Assembly (NCBI GenBank): GCA_036501515.1
Contig: DASYAD010000206.1
Span: 21,119-85,118, forward strand
Direction of reading: 5' to 3'
Source: Trebonia sp036501515
Lineage (GTDB): Bacteria; Actinomycetota; Actinomycetes; Streptosporangiales; Streptosporangiaceae
DNA: 64,000 nucleotides
In this document: positions 1 to 9,669 of the stretch, one piece after another
Layout of the letters: the number at the start of each line of letters is the position of its first letter
Position numbering within the stretch: the first letter of the stretch is position 1
Translations under genes and position numbers: made by a program
The notes under the pieces: model-generated
What the model was told of the DNA's origin: nothing
The model's database searches: none
The model's input: only the letters and a program-made list of their open reading frames with translations

Positions 1-2
1 GG

Positions 3-725
3 ACGGCCGTCGTCCCCGAGGGCCGCGGCGGCGCCGTCGTGTCGACGTTCGACCTGTCGCTCGCGCAGGATCCCGGCCGGTCGGGCGACGTGTGGGTCGC
101 CCGGCGGGACCGCAGGGTCGAGGACGCCAAGGACTCGTGGACGCGCGGCGCGCTGTTCGACATCGGGGTCGAGCGCGACGACGAGCAGATGTGGGCGGCC
201 TTCGAGTACTTTGTCGCCGCCGTGGCCCCGGCCGCGGAGGCGGCCGGCGTGCGCGTGGCCGTGCACCCCGACGATCCCCCGGTGCCCGAGCTCGCCGGCG
301 TCAGCCGCATCTTCCGCAGCGTGGACGCGCTCAAGCGGGCGGCGGACTTCTGGCCGGGTCCGGGCTTCGGCATCGAGCTGTGCCTCGGCACCGTGTCTGA
401 GATGGGCGGCGAGCGGGCCGTCCTGGACGCGATCGGCTACCTCGGGCCGCGCGGCAAGATCGCCTACGTGCACCTGCGCGACGTGCGCGGGACCGTGCCG
501 TCGTTCGCCGAGTGCTTCCTCGGCGAGGGGAACTACGACCCGCCGACCGTGCTCCGCGCACTGCGCCGGAGCGGGTTCGACGGTTTCATCCTCGACGACC
601 ACACGCCGGCGCTGGTCGGCGACTCCCCTTACGGCCACCGCGGCCGGGCCTTCGCCCTCGGCTACATCCAGGGCCTGATCGAGATGATGGAACTCGACGA
701 CCGTCAGCCGGAGGCGGCGCGATGA
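3..725 (+). CDS. UxuA-like sugar-acid dehydratase, 5' truncated by window edge
   Basis: C-terminal part of a TIM-barrel protein of the mannonate dehydratase (UxuA/ManD) type, which dehydrates a hexonate to a 2-keto-3-deoxy acid. The frame is open to the window edge. The residues before the GTG at 39 (PEGRGGA) align with the paralogue at 19950 (RLRGGA), so that GTG is internal and the gene starts upstream. Visible motifs are VHPDDPP, the metal Cys in LCLG, the metal His in YVHLRDV and the metal Asp-His in LDDHTPAL. The Arg-Pro that normally precedes the last pair (RPDH, kept in the paralogue) is replaced by Ile-Leu. The stop overlaps the next start as ATGA, so it belongs to the operon that follows. 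The family call is firm; the substrate is not known. Confidence 0.8.
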   Translation, partial: TAVVPEGRGGAVVSTFDLSLAQDPGRSGDVWVARRDRRVEDAKDSWTRGALFDIGVERDDEQMWAAFEYFVAAVAPAAEAAGVRVAVHPDDPPVPELAGVSRIFRSVDALKRAADFWPGPGFGIELCLGTVSEMGGERAVLDAIGYLGPRGKIAYVHLRDVRGTVPSFAECFLGEGNYDPPTVLRALRRSGFDGFILDDHTPALVGDSPYGHRGRAFALGYIQGLIEMMELDDRQPEAAR

Positions 726-1543
726 CCGCCCTCCCGCCCGGCCCCTTGCTGCCAGGCGCCGTCTGCGTCGTCATGGGCGGCAGCACCGGAATCGGCCTCG
801 CCGCCGCCTGGGCGCTGGCCAGGCACGGCTCGGCGGTCGAGCTCGCGGCCAACGACGCCGACGGCGTGCACAGCGCGGTCAGCGCCCTGCGGGCCGAGGG
901 CTACGACGCCGGCGGCACCGTACTCGACGCGGCGCGGCCGGAGCAGATCGAGCGCTTCTTCGCCGGGGTCGATGCCAGGCACGGGCGGCTCACCGCGCTC
1001 GTCAACTCGGCTGGCGTGCAGCGCTACGGCACCGCCGAGACCACGCCCGTCGCGGTGTGGGACGAGGTGCTGAACGTCAACGTGCGCGCCATGTTCCTGG
1101 CCGCCAAGCACGCGGTCCCGCTGATCAGGCGCGGCGGCGGCGGCGCGATCGTCAACGTGGCGTCGGCGCAGGCGACCGCCAGCCAGCGCAACGTCGTCGC
1201 GTACACCGCGAGCAAGGGGGCGATCGTCGCGATGACCCGGGCGATGGCCGTCGATCACGCGCCCGACGGCATCCGGGTCAACTCCGTCAGTCCCGGATCT
1301 GTCGACACCCCCATGCTGCGCGCGGCCGCGCGGGACGTCAGCGCCGACGACCCGGAGGCGGTCATCGCGGGGTGGGGCGCACAGCACCCGATCGGCCGCG
1401 TCGGCACCCCGGCCGAGATCGCCGACGCCATCGTGTTCCTGGCCAGCCCGATGTCCTCCTTCGTGACCGGCGCCGACCTGCGCGTCGACGGCGGCGTGCT
1501 GGCCGGGGTCGCGCTGCCCGCCCCTACTACGACCGACACCTGA
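722..1543 (+). CDS. SDR family NAD(P)-dependent oxidoreductase
   Basis: Classical short-chain dehydrogenase of 273 residues. The cofactor loop GGSTGIG is at 19-25, NSAG at about 95-98, and the catalytic Ser148, Tyr161 and Lys165 (YTASK) are all present. The C-terminal VDGG is typical. The ATG at 722 is chosen because it forms an ATGA overlap with the preceding dehydratase; reading the frame further upstream gives only shadow sequence. In this context it probably oxidises a sugar, or a 2-keto-3-deoxy acid at C4, as in non-phosphorylative sugar pathways; that role is inferred. It is a clear paralogue of the SDR at 10717, with the same unusual ASQR stretch before the Tyr. Confidence 0.9.
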   Translation: MTALPPGPLLPGAVCVVMGGSTGIGLAAAWALARHGSAVELAANDADGVHSAVSALRAEGYDAGGTVLDAARPEQIERFFAGVDARHGRLTALVNSAGVQRYGTAETTPVAVWDEVLNVNVRAMFLAAKHAVPLIRRGGGGAIVNVASAQATASQRNVVAYTASKGAIVAMTRAMAVDHAPDGIRVNSVSPGSVDTPMLRAAARDVSADDPEAVIAGWGAQHPIGRVGTPAEIADAIVFLASPMSSFVTGADLRVDGGVLAGVALPAPTTTDT

Positions 1544-1621
1544 CCCGCCCGGCATCCCCGTCCCCGTCTACCCCCCGTCGTCACTAGTGCCTGCGCAAGC
1601 GCGGGCGGAGGTCTGTTCTGC

Positions 1622-2620
<999 letters not shown>

Positions 2621-2626
2621 CCCCCC

Positions 2627-4327
2627 GTGCGAGATGACCACCGGACCGCGCAGAGCCGCGCGCTGCTCGAGGGACCCGCGCGCGCCCCGGCCCGTTCCTA
2701 CCTGCGGAATATCGGCTACACCGAGCAGCAGCTGCGCCAGCCGGTCGTCGGCGTGAGCCATTCGTGGACCGACACGTCACCGTGCAACATCAACCACCGC
2801 GAGCTGGCCGACCGCGTCAAGGCGGGCGTCGGCGAAGCGGGCGGCACGCCGATGGAATTCTCCACGATCGCGGTCGCCGACGGAATCGTGATGGGCACCG
2901 CGGGCATGCGTGCCTCGCTGATCAGCCGGGAGGTCATCGCCGACTCGATCGAGCTGATGGCCCGCGCGCATCACTTCGACGCGCTGGTGTGCCTGACCGG
3001 ATGCGACAAGACCACGCCCGCGGCGGCGATGGCACTGGCCCGGCTGGACCGCCCCGCGGTCATCGGTTACAGCGGCACGGTCATGCCCGGCCGCTTCCGC
3101 GGCCGGGACGTGGCGTCGGGCGAGATGTACGAGGCGGTCGGCGAGCACGCGGCGGGCCTGATCAGCGACGCCGACCTGGCGGCGATGGAGGCGGTGGCCT
3201 GCCCTGGCCCCGGCGCCTGCGGCGGGCAGTACACCGCGAACACGATGTCGATGATGATGGAGGCGATCGGCCTGTCCCCGGTCGGCTTCAACTCGGTGCC
3301 CGCCACCCACGCGGGCAAGCCGGGCGGCGCCGAGCAGCTCGGCGCGCTGGTGATGCGGATGCTCGACGCCGGCCTGCGGCCGAGCGCCATCTTGACCCCG
3401 GCCGCGTTCGCCAACGCCGCCGCCGCGGTGGCCGCTTCCGGCGGCTCGACCAACGCGGTCCTGCACCTGCTCGCGATCGCGCACGAGCGCGGCATCGACT
3501 TCACCATCCAGGACTTCGACACGGTCTCCCGGCGCACCCCGGTCATCTGCGACCTCAAGCCAGGCGGCCAGTACGCGGCCAGCACGCTCTACGAGGCGGG
3601 CGGTACCGGGCTGGTGCTCAAGCGGCTGATCGAGGGGGGCTACCTGGACGGGACGGCGCTCACCGTCACCGGGCGCTCGCTCGGGGAAGAGTGCGCGGAG
3701 CTGACCGAGCAGCCCGGACAGCGCGTGGTGGCCAGCCTCGGCCGGCCGTTCGCGCCCGAGGGGGCGCTCGCGGTCCTGTACGGCAACCTGGCGCCGGAGG
3801 GATCGGTCACCAAGACGGGACTGCACGGCCCGCGCGCGCACCGCGGCCCGGCCCGGATCTTCGAATGTGAAGAGGACGCGATCGAAGCGGTGCTGTCCCG
3901 CCGCATCGTCGCGGGCGACGTGGTCGTCATCCGGCACGAGGGCCCGAAGGGCGGTCCCGGCATGCGCGAGATGCTGCAGGTGACCTCGGCCATCGTCGGC
4001 GAGGGGCTCGGCGACAGCGTCGCGCTGGTCACCGACGGGAGGTTCTCAGGTGCCACCCGCGGCCTGATGGTCGGTCACGTCAGCCCGGAGGCCGCGGCGG
4101 GCGGGCCGATCGCCGCGCTGCAAGACGGCGACGTCATCGCCATCGACGTACCCGGCCGCCGGCTCGAAGTCGAGGGCGTCGACCTGGACGCCAGGCCGAG
4201 GCCAGGCCGCGCGCCGTACCAGCGCAGCGGCGCGCTCGCCCACTACGCGCTGCTCGTCAGCTCGGCCTCTCGGGGCGCGGTGCTGGCAGGACTCGACGAC
4301 GCTGACGACCACCAGGCAGGAGCATGA
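2627..4327 (+). CDS. IlvD/Edd family dehydratase, probable sugar-acid dehydratase
   Basis: Full-length (566 residues) iron-sulfur dehydratase. The three cluster cysteines are Cys53 (SPCN), Cys126 (LTGCDK) and Cys198 (GACGG), and Lys128 is in the usual metal-site position. The family includes dihydroxy-acid dehydratase, 6-phosphogluconate dehydratase and pentonate/hexonate dehydratases. Its place inside a carbohydrate island, and not with ilvB/N/C, argues for dehydration of an aldonate to a 2-keto-3-deoxy acid. The start is GTG at 2627. The end overlaps the CoA-transferase as ATGA. A housekeeping IlvD role cannot be excluded from sequence alone. Confidence 0.88.
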   Translation: MRDDHRTAQSRALLEGPARAPARSYLRNIGYTEQQLRQPVVGVSHSWTDTSPCNINHRELADRVKAGVGEAGGTPMEFSTIAVADGIVMGTAGMRASLISREVIADSIELMARAHHFDALVCLTGCDKTTPAAAMALARLDRPAVIGYSGTVMPGRFRGRDVASGEMYEAVGEHAAGLISDADLAAMEAVACPGPGACGGQYTANTMSMMMEAIGLSPVGFNSVPATHAGKPGGAEQLGALVMRMLDAGLRPSAILTPAAFANAAAAVAASGGSTNAVLHLLAIAHERGIDFTIQDFDTVSRRTPVICDLKPGGQYAASTLYEAGGTGLVLKRLIEGGYLDGTALTVTGRSLGEECAELTEQPGQRVVASLGRPFAPEGALAVLYGNLAPEGSVTKTGLHGPRAHRGPARIFECEEDAIEAVLSRRIVAGDVVVIRHEGPKGGPGMREMLQVTSAIVGEGLGDSVALVTDGRFSGATRGLMVGHVSPEAAAGGPIAALQDGDVIAIDVPGRRLEVEGVDLDARPRPGRAPYQRSGALAHYALLVSSASRGAVLAGLDDADDHQAGA

Positions 4328-5499
4328 TCGTGCAGAATTCCGACGCCGGACCGCTCAGCCACTTGCGGGTCCTCGACTTCACCGCGCTGGTGCAGGGCCC
4401 GCTGGCGACCCAGATCCTCGGGGACCTCGGCGCTGACGTGGTGAAGATCGAACGGCCCGAGGGCGAGTGGAGCCGCCACTGGGGGATCGCCGACGGGCAC
4501 ACGCACGGCCAGACCGACTCCTTCCTCGCCTTCAACCGCAACAAGCGCAGCGTCACCGCCGACCTGAAGGACGCCAAGACCCGCGAGCGCATCCTGGCCC
4601 TGGCGCCGGAATTCGACGTGGTGGCCGAGAACTTCCGCCCCGGCGTCATGGCCAGGCTCGGCCTCGGCTACGAGGCCTTCGCCGAGCGCAACCCGGCGAT
4701 CATCTTCGTCAGCTCCTCCGGCTACGGCCAGAGCGGCCCGTACGTCACCCGCCCCGGCCAGGACATGCTCATCCAGGCGCTGACCGGGATGCTGTTCCTG
4801 GCCGGCCGGGCGGGCGAGCCGCCCACTGCCAGCGGCATCGGGATCGCCGACCAGTACACCGCGCTGCATATCGCGATCGGGATCCTGGCCGCGCTGGAGC
4901 ACCGGCGGCAGACCGGCCAGGGACAGCGGGTCGAGCTCAACCTGTTCAGCTGCACGATCTCGGCCCAGCAGCAGGAGCTCACCTATTACCTGAACCACGG
5001 GAGCATTCCCGAGCGGCCGGCCGAGAACCACGGGTCTATCTGGGCGACCGCGCCGTTCGGTATTTACCCGACGTCCGACGGCGCCGTCGCCATCGCGATG
5101 ACGCCGTGCCCGGTCGTCGGCCAGGCGCTGGACATGCCGGAGCTGGCGCAGTACGACACCAACGCGCTGATGCTCGAGCACCGGGCGGAGATCTACGCGC
5201 TGCTGTGCGGCCGGCTGAAGGCCGGCAGCACCGCGCACTGGATGGACGCCCTGCTCGCGTACGACGTCTGGTGCGCTCCCGTACAGACGTACGACGACCT
5301 GATGAGCGACCCGCAGGCCGAGCACAACCAGGTCTTCTGGGACGTGCCGATCGGCGACGGCGGCGTGTCCTTCCGCACCCCCGGCTCGCCGTTCGGGTTC
5401 TCCGCGACCCCGGCCCGGCTGCACCGGGGCGTGCCGGACCTGGGCCAGCACACCGCTGAGGTGCTCGGCGCGGCCGACGACGAGGCGGGCACCCGGTGA
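4324..5499 (+). CDS. CaiB/BaiF (class III) CoA-transferase
   Basis: Class III CoA-transferase of 391 residues. These enzymes move CoA between acyl-CoA and a free acid through an aspartyl-CoA anhydride. The catalytic Asp is Asp176 in GIGIADQYTA, and the N-terminal VLDF, GADVVKIE and NRNKRS motifs are typical. It overlaps both neighbours by four bases (ATGA at 4324, GTGA at 5496), so it is translationally coupled to a sugar-acid dehydratase and an MBL hydrolase. CoA activation is not part of known sugar-acid degradation. The gene therefore suggests that a carboxylic intermediate or end product of the pathway is handled as a CoA ester; this is inference. Confidence 0.9.
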   Translation: MIVQNSDAGPLSHLRVLDFTALVQGPLATQILGDLGADVVKIERPEGEWSRHWGIADGHTHGQTDSFLAFNRNKRSVTADLKDAKTRERILALAPEFDVVAENFRPGVMARLGLGYEAFAERNPAIIFVSSSGYGQSGPYVTRPGQDMLIQALTGMLFLAGRAGEPPTASGIGIADQYTALHIAIGILAALEHRRQTGQGQRVELNLFSCTISAQQQELTYYLNHGSIPERPAENHGSIWATAPFGIYPTSDGAVAIAMTPCPVVGQALDMPELAQYDTNALMLEHRAEIYALLCGRLKAGSTAHWMDALLAYDVWCAPVQTYDDLMSDPQAEHNQVFWDVPIGDGGVSFRTPGSPFGFSATPARLHRGVPDLGQHTAEVLGAADDEAGTR

Positions 5500-6464
5500 C
5501 GGCCGGGACCGGCGCGTGCGATCTCGGTGACGGGATCTTCCAGCTGCCGACGGACTACCCCGAGGTGTGCAACGCGCCGTTGTGGACCTACATGATCACC
5601 GACGGCGACGTGTTCGGGCTCGTTGACCCGGGCATCACCAGCACGCTGGAGGCCACGCTCGGCCCGGCCATCGCCGAGCTCGGCTTCACGACCGGGCAGG
5701 CGGACCTGCTGCTGGCCACGCACGGTCACCCGGATCACTCCGGCGGCCAGGGTTCGTGGGGAAGCGCGGCACCGGGCGCCCGCATCGCCGCCCCGCTTGA
5801 GGACACGCCCTGGGTGGAGTCCTTCGACAAGCAGTGGACCCGGTTCTGGGACGACTACCCGGGCGTCATGGACCTGCGGAACGACCGGTCCTCGCTGGCC
5901 GGGCTCTGCGTGCCGGAACCCGTCGTGGACGTGCTGCTGCGCGACGGCGACGCGGTCGCGGTCGGCTCACGCGAGCTCACGGTGATCGAGACCCGGGGGC
6001 ACACCTGGGGCCACTGCGCCTACTTCGACGAGGCCAGCGGCGCGCTGTTCACCGGCGACGCGGTACAGGGCCACGGGACGCCGAGCTGTGACGGCCAGTC
6101 GGTGTTCGCGCCGCTGTACGTGGACGTCGCTGAAGCCCGGCAGGGACTGCGGCGCCTGCTCGACGTGCCCTTCCGGCTGCTGTGCCCGGCGCACGTCCCG
6201 CCCATGGGGCGTGACGAAGGCCTGGCCTTCCTGCGCGACAGCCTTTCCTACACCGAGACCGCCGACCAGATCGCGCGCGAGATGGCGGCGGACAGCGGCT
6301 CAGGGCCGCTGCTCACCAGGGACCTCGCAGCAAGACTCGGCGAGGCGGCGGGCACCAGGCCGCCCGTCTCGCCGCAGACCGTCGCGACCGCACGTGCCCA
6401 TCTCTACGCCCTGGCGCGAGAAGGACTGCTGGAAGCGGCGTGGGTGAAGGGCACTACGGGGTGA
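5496..6464 (+). CDS. MBL-fold metallo-hydrolase
   Basis: Metallo-beta-lactamase-fold protein of 322 residues with the THGHPDH metal motif (His76, His78, Asp80, His81), a second His in TRGHTWGH and the Asp in LFTGD. The last third is a helical extension with a winged-helix look, as in LACTB2-like and glyoxalase II-like hydrolases. It could hydrolyse a thioester made by the coupled CoA-transferase, or a sugar lactone. The two options cannot be separated by eye. The GTG start at 5496 overlaps the previous stop. A perfect hairpin spans its own stop codon. Confidence 0.85.
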   Translation: MTAGTGACDLGDGIFQLPTDYPEVCNAPLWTYMITDGDVFGLVDPGITSTLEATLGPAIAELGFTTGQADLLLATHGHPDHSGGQGSWGSAAPGARIAAPLEDTPWVESFDKQWTRFWDDYPGVMDLRNDRSSLAGLCVPEPVVDVLLRDGDAVAVGSRELTVIETRGHTWGHCAYFDEASGALFTGDAVQGHGTPSCDGQSVFAPLYVDVAEARQGLRRLLDVPFRLLCPAHVPPMGRDEGLAFLRDSLSYTETADQIAREMAADSGSGPLLTRDLAARLGEAAGTRPPVSPQTVATARAHLYALAREGLLEAAWVKGTTG

Positions 6465-6485
6465 CCAGTTGCCGCTGGTCACCCC
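6458..6485 (+). terminator. perfect hairpin across the stop codon of the MBL gene
   Basis: Arms GGGGTGACCAG (6458-6468) and CTGGTCACCCC (6475-6485) pair perfectly over 11 bases with a 6-base loop. The TGA stop of the preceding gene lies inside the left arm. There is no U-tract, as is common for actinomycete terminators. It separates the enzyme genes upstream from the transporter genes downstream and probably ends or attenuates the first transcript. Confidence 0.6.
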
Positions 6486-6539
6486 GCCGGTAGTCCGCTC
6501 CTGCACATGGAGCGGCCCAAAAATGAGGGGAAACTAACC

Positions 6540-7619
6540 TTGTCCAGACTAACCCCCCACCGCCGCGGGGTCCTCGGCTGGGGCGCTGCACTCAGCGTCC
6601 TCGTCGTGGCGGCGACGGCCTGTTCCTCTTCTTCGTCCAGTACTGGCGGGGGCTCCTCGCCGACGGCGGAGCCGACGGTCACGGCGTCCGCCAGCGGCGC
6701 GGCCGCGCTCAACCTGAACAACCCGACCAGCGCGCTGTGCAAGAAGTCGAGCTACAAGATCGGCTACGACGTCTTCTCCGACAGCCAGCCGTTCGCGGTC
6801 AGCGTGGGCCAGGGGCTCAAGCAGGCGGCGGCCAAGCTGGGCTGCGTGACGATCCTGCAGACGGTCGACAACCAGAACGGCCCGGTGGCGATCGGCAACC
6901 TGCACACGCTCATCAACGAGCAGATCAACGGGTTCGTCGACTTCCAGGTGCTCGCGCAGTACCAGCCGGCCATGGCCACCATCCTCAAGCAGAGCAAGCT
7001 CACCGCGACCGACATCGTCGGCGCCGCGCTTCCCGGTTCACCGCAGGTCGGCCTCGACCCGTTTAACACCGAGAAGAACGCGGCGATGTTCATGGCAGAA
7101 GCGGCCAAGAAGAAGTACCCAGGGCAGGTGCCGTACTTCGTCGGCGGCGCCGAGCCTGAGTCGGGCGCCGCGGTGCTCGCGCGCTACCAGGGCGCGGTGG
7201 CAGGCGTCGAGGCCGTGTTCCCTGGCATCCCCAAGAGCCACATCATCGAGGTCGACACCAACGGCGTCGACACCCAGGCCTACAACAACACGCTGTCCGC
7301 GCTGTCCGCGGTCCCGCACACCGCCGTGGTGCTGCTGCAGGCCGTCAACGACGAGGACACCGGCGGCATGGCCAAGGCGGCCGCCAGCCGCGGACTGGCT
7401 AACTACATGGTCAACTCCTACGGCGGCGACTCCTACGGCCTCGGCCAGGTGTGCACGAACTCGCACTACGTCGGTGCGTGGTACCTGGACCCGGTCGGCT
7501 GGGGCCCGGTGGTCCTGTCGCTTGAGATGGACCAGATCAACGGCGTCAAGGTGCCCGCGGTCACCAACATCGCCGGCTACGAGGTCACTGCCAAGACCTC
7601 GTTCCTCAACTGCAAGTAA
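6540..7619 (+). CDS. sugar ABC transporter substrate-binding lipoprotein (RbsB/YtfQ type)
   Basis: Periplasmic-binding-protein-like lipoprotein with a basic N-terminus, a hydrophobic segment and an ATAC lipobox, followed by a Ser/Gly-rich linker and a type 1 sugar-binding fold (IGYDVFSDSQPF, then LINEQINGFVDF). I choose the TTG at 6540 because GAGGGG sits at 6525-6530 with a 9-base spacer. The in-frame ATG at 6507 has no ribosome site and would add an unusual 11-residue extension. It is followed by a hairpin, a common way to make more binding protein than permease. It presumably captures the sugar or sugar acid of the island. Confidence 0.88.
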   Translation: MSRLTPHRRGVLGWGAALSVLVVAATACSSSSSSTGGGSSPTAEPTVTASASGAAALNLNNPTSALCKKSSYKIGYDVFSDSQPFAVSVGQGLKQAAAKLGCVTILQTVDNQNGPVAIGNLHTLINEQINGFVDFQVLAQYQPAMATILKQSKLTATDIVGAALPGSPQVGLDPFNTEKNAAMFMAEAAKKKYPGQVPYFVGGAEPESGAAVLARYQGAVAGVEAVFPGIPKSHIIEVDTNGVDTQAYNNTLSALSAVPHTAVVLLQAVNDEDTGGMAKAAASRGLANYMVNSYGGDSYGLGQVCTNSHYVGAWYLDPVGWGPVVLSLEMDQINGVKVPAVTNIAGYEVTAKTSFLNCK

Positions 7620-7629
7620 GCACGAGTGC

Positions 7630-7659
7630 GGCCGGGCGCGCCAACGCGCGTGCCCGGCC
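7630..7659 (+). terminator. intercistronic hairpin after binding-protein gene
   Basis: GGCCGGGC (7630-7637) pairs with GCCCGGCC (7652-7659), and inner GC pairs extend the stem. It lies 10 bases after the binding-protein stop and before the permease. It is a likely attenuator or mRNA-stabilising stem that sets the ratio of binding protein to permease. Confidence 0.5.
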
Positions 7660-7709
7660 CTCCACTGGCCGTTCATCCGGCCCAGGGCCGTCAATAAGAA
7701 AGGTGACAC

Positions 7710-8771
7710 ATGACCAGCCCGCTGAAGCGCGATGTCGGCGACGTCACCGCCGTCACAAGTCGTGAGCAGGAGGTGGCGCTGGAGGCCGAGGACCAGCGCC
7801 GCGCGCAGGAGCGCGAGCGCGGGCTCGCGCGCCGCCGCAGAATCACCGAGCAGTTGCAGGGCGAAGGCCTGGTCCTCGTCCTGATCGTGGTCTTCGTCGT
7901 GATGTGGGTCAGCTCGCAGTTCTTCCTGACCGAGCCGAACCTGCTCACCGCCGCCAGCGTGGTGAGCGTGCTCGGCGTGATGGCGGTGGCGGAGACGCTG
8001 CTGGTGATCGCCGGCGAGATCGACATCTCGATCGGGAGCGTGATGGCCGCCACCTCGGTCCTGATGGGCCTGATGGTGGGCGACGGAATGAACGTCTGGC
8101 TGGCGGCGATCATCGGCCTGGTGTTCTCCGCCGCGGTCGGCGCCGTCAACGGAATCATCACCGTCTACTTCAAGATCAACTCGCTGGTCACCACGCTCGG
8201 CACGTACTCGATCTTCCTCGGCATCGCCTACGCCGTCTCCAACACGGCGACGACGAGCATCGGCGGGTCCGGATTCGAGGAGCTCGGCAGCGGCAAGATC
8301 GGCGCGATCCCGGTCCCGGTGTTCTTCTTCCTCGGCCTGTGGCTGATCGGCCTCGGCGTCGCCCGCTGGACCGCGCTCGGCCGGCACATCTACGCGACCG
8401 GTGACAACTTCGACGCGGCGGTCAGGGCCGGCATCCAGGCCAACATGCTCCGCATGGGCCTGTTCATCGCCACCGCGCTGAGCGCCGGGCTCGCCGGGGT
8501 CATCACCACCTCGGAGCTCGGGTCGGCGGCGCCGCAGATCGGCGACCCGTACCTGCTGTCGGTGATCACCGCGGTCATCCTGGGCGGCGCGAGCCTGCGC
8601 GGCGGCCGCGGCACCATGCTCGGCACGCTGGTCGCGGTGGCGATCCTCGGCGTACTGCAGAACGGGTTCGCCCTGCTGCAGTTCTCCACTTACCTGGAAG
8701 ACACCGTGCTCGGGTCGCTGCTGATCCTCGCGGTGCTCACCGACCGGCTGGTGCGGAGGGCGGAATCGTGA
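7710..8771 (+). CDS. sugar ABC transporter permease (RbsC type)
   Basis: Polytopic membrane protein of 353 residues with a charged cytoplasmic N-terminal stretch of about 55 residues, then roughly nine hydrophobic segments. The motif GEIDISIGS and the ILGGASLRGGRGT loop near the C-terminus are hallmarks of the RbsC/XylH branch of sugar permeases. AAAGGTGA precedes the ATG at 7710. It forms the channel of the importer together with the neighbouring binding protein and ATPase. The substrate is unknown but presumably is the sugar degraded by the island. Confidence 0.9.
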   Translation: MTSPLKRDVGDVTAVTSREQEVALEAEDQRRAQERERGLARRRRITEQLQGEGLVLVLIVVFVVMWVSSQFFLTEPNLLTAASVVSVLGVMAVAETLLVIAGEIDISIGSVMAATSVLMGLMVGDGMNVWLAAIIGLVFSAAVGAVNGIITVYFKINSLVTTLGTYSIFLGIAYAVSNTATTSIGGSGFEELGSGKIGAIPVPVFFFLGLWLIGLGVARWTALGRHIYATGDNFDAAVRAGIQANMLRMGLFIATALSAGLAGVITTSELGSAAPQIGDPYLLSVITAVILGGASLRGGRGTMLGTLVAVAILGVLQNGFALLQFSTYLEDTVLGSLLILAVLTDRLVRRAES

Positions 8772-8844
8772 GCGAGCTTGCGAGCGAACCAATGAGCACT
8801 GCGCCTTCGCGAGCGGGCCTGACGAGCGACAGCGAGGAGGGCTC

Positions 8845-9669
8845 GTGAGCGACGAGGGACAGGAGACGGCCGCGGCCAGCGGAGGAGACGCGATGAACGA
8901 CAGCAACCCGCCCGCGGCCGCCACGGCGGTCCCGCTGCTTGAGGCCCGCGGCGTCACCCGCAGGTACGGCAACGTCCTGGCCCTGTCCGGGGTCGACCTG
9001 CAGGTGATGCCGGGCGAGGTGGTCGGCGTCGTCGGCGACAACGGCGCGGGCAAGTCAACGCTGATGAAGATCCTGTGCGGCGCGGTCCAGCCGTCGAGCG
9101 GGCAGCTGCTTGTCAACGGCGACCCGGTGACGTTCCGCTCGCCGAAGGACTCGCGGCAGCGCGGCATCGAGGTCGTTTACCAGGATCTCGCGCTGGCCAC
9201 CGAGCTGTCGGTGGCGGAGAACATCTTCCTCGGCCGGGAACGCCGCAGCCCGCTGCTGCGCATACTCGACCGGCCGCGGATGGCCAAGGAGGCCGAGGAG
9301 GCACTGGAGTCGCTCGCCATCGAGATCCACAGCGTCAAAACCAGGACCGGCCTGCTGTCCGGCGGCCAGCGCCAGGCGGTCGCCGTCGCCCGGGCCGTCC
9401 TGTGGGGCTCCAACGTGCTGCTGCTCGACGAGCCGACGGCGGCGCTGGCCGTGATGGAGTCGGAGAAGATCGGCCAGCTGGTCAAGGAGGTCGCCAAGCG
9501 CCAGCTTGGCGTGGTGCTGGTGAGCCACGACCTGCCCCAGGTGTGCGAGCTGTGCGACCGCATCGTGGTGCTGCTGCGCGGCCGGATGGTCGCGAACCTG
9601 CGCCGCGACGAAACCGACGTCCAGGACATCGTCATGTGGATCACCGGCGCCGCCCTGGCCAGGAAATGA
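8845..9669 (+). CDS. sugar ABC transporter ATP-binding protein, single domain
   Basis: ATPase of 274 residues with Walker A GDNGAGKST, signature LSGGQRQ, Walker B VLLLDEPT and the switch His in VSHD. RbsA-type transporters of this branch normally carry two fused ATPase domains. This one has a single domain, like FrcA-type systems, and would work as a homodimer. A GAGGAGG ribosome site lies just before the GTG at 8845; an internal ATG at 8893 is an alternative. The stop overlaps the next ATG (ATGA). Confidence 0.9.
   Translation: MSDEGQETAAASGGDAMNDSNPPAAATAVPLLEARGVTRRYGNVLALSGVDLQVMPGEVVGVVGDNGAGKSTLMKILCGAVQPSSGQLLVNGDPVTFRSPKDSRQRGIEVVYQDLALATELSVAENIFLGRERRSPLLRILDRPRMAKEAEEALESLAIEIHSVKTRTGLLSGGQRQAVAVARAVLWGSNVLLLDEPTAALAVMESEKIGQLVKEVAKRQLGVVLVSHDLPQVCELCDRIVVLLRGRMVANLRRDETDVQDIVMWITGAALARK

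Noticed and set aside
39..725. GTG at 39 as the true start of the first gene
   Set aside because: Homologous residues continue upstream of it in frame to the window edge.
7038..9167. 709-codon open frame on the minus strand over the ABC genes
   Set aside because: Low-complexity Asp/Arg/His-rich text opposite well-supported transporter genes.
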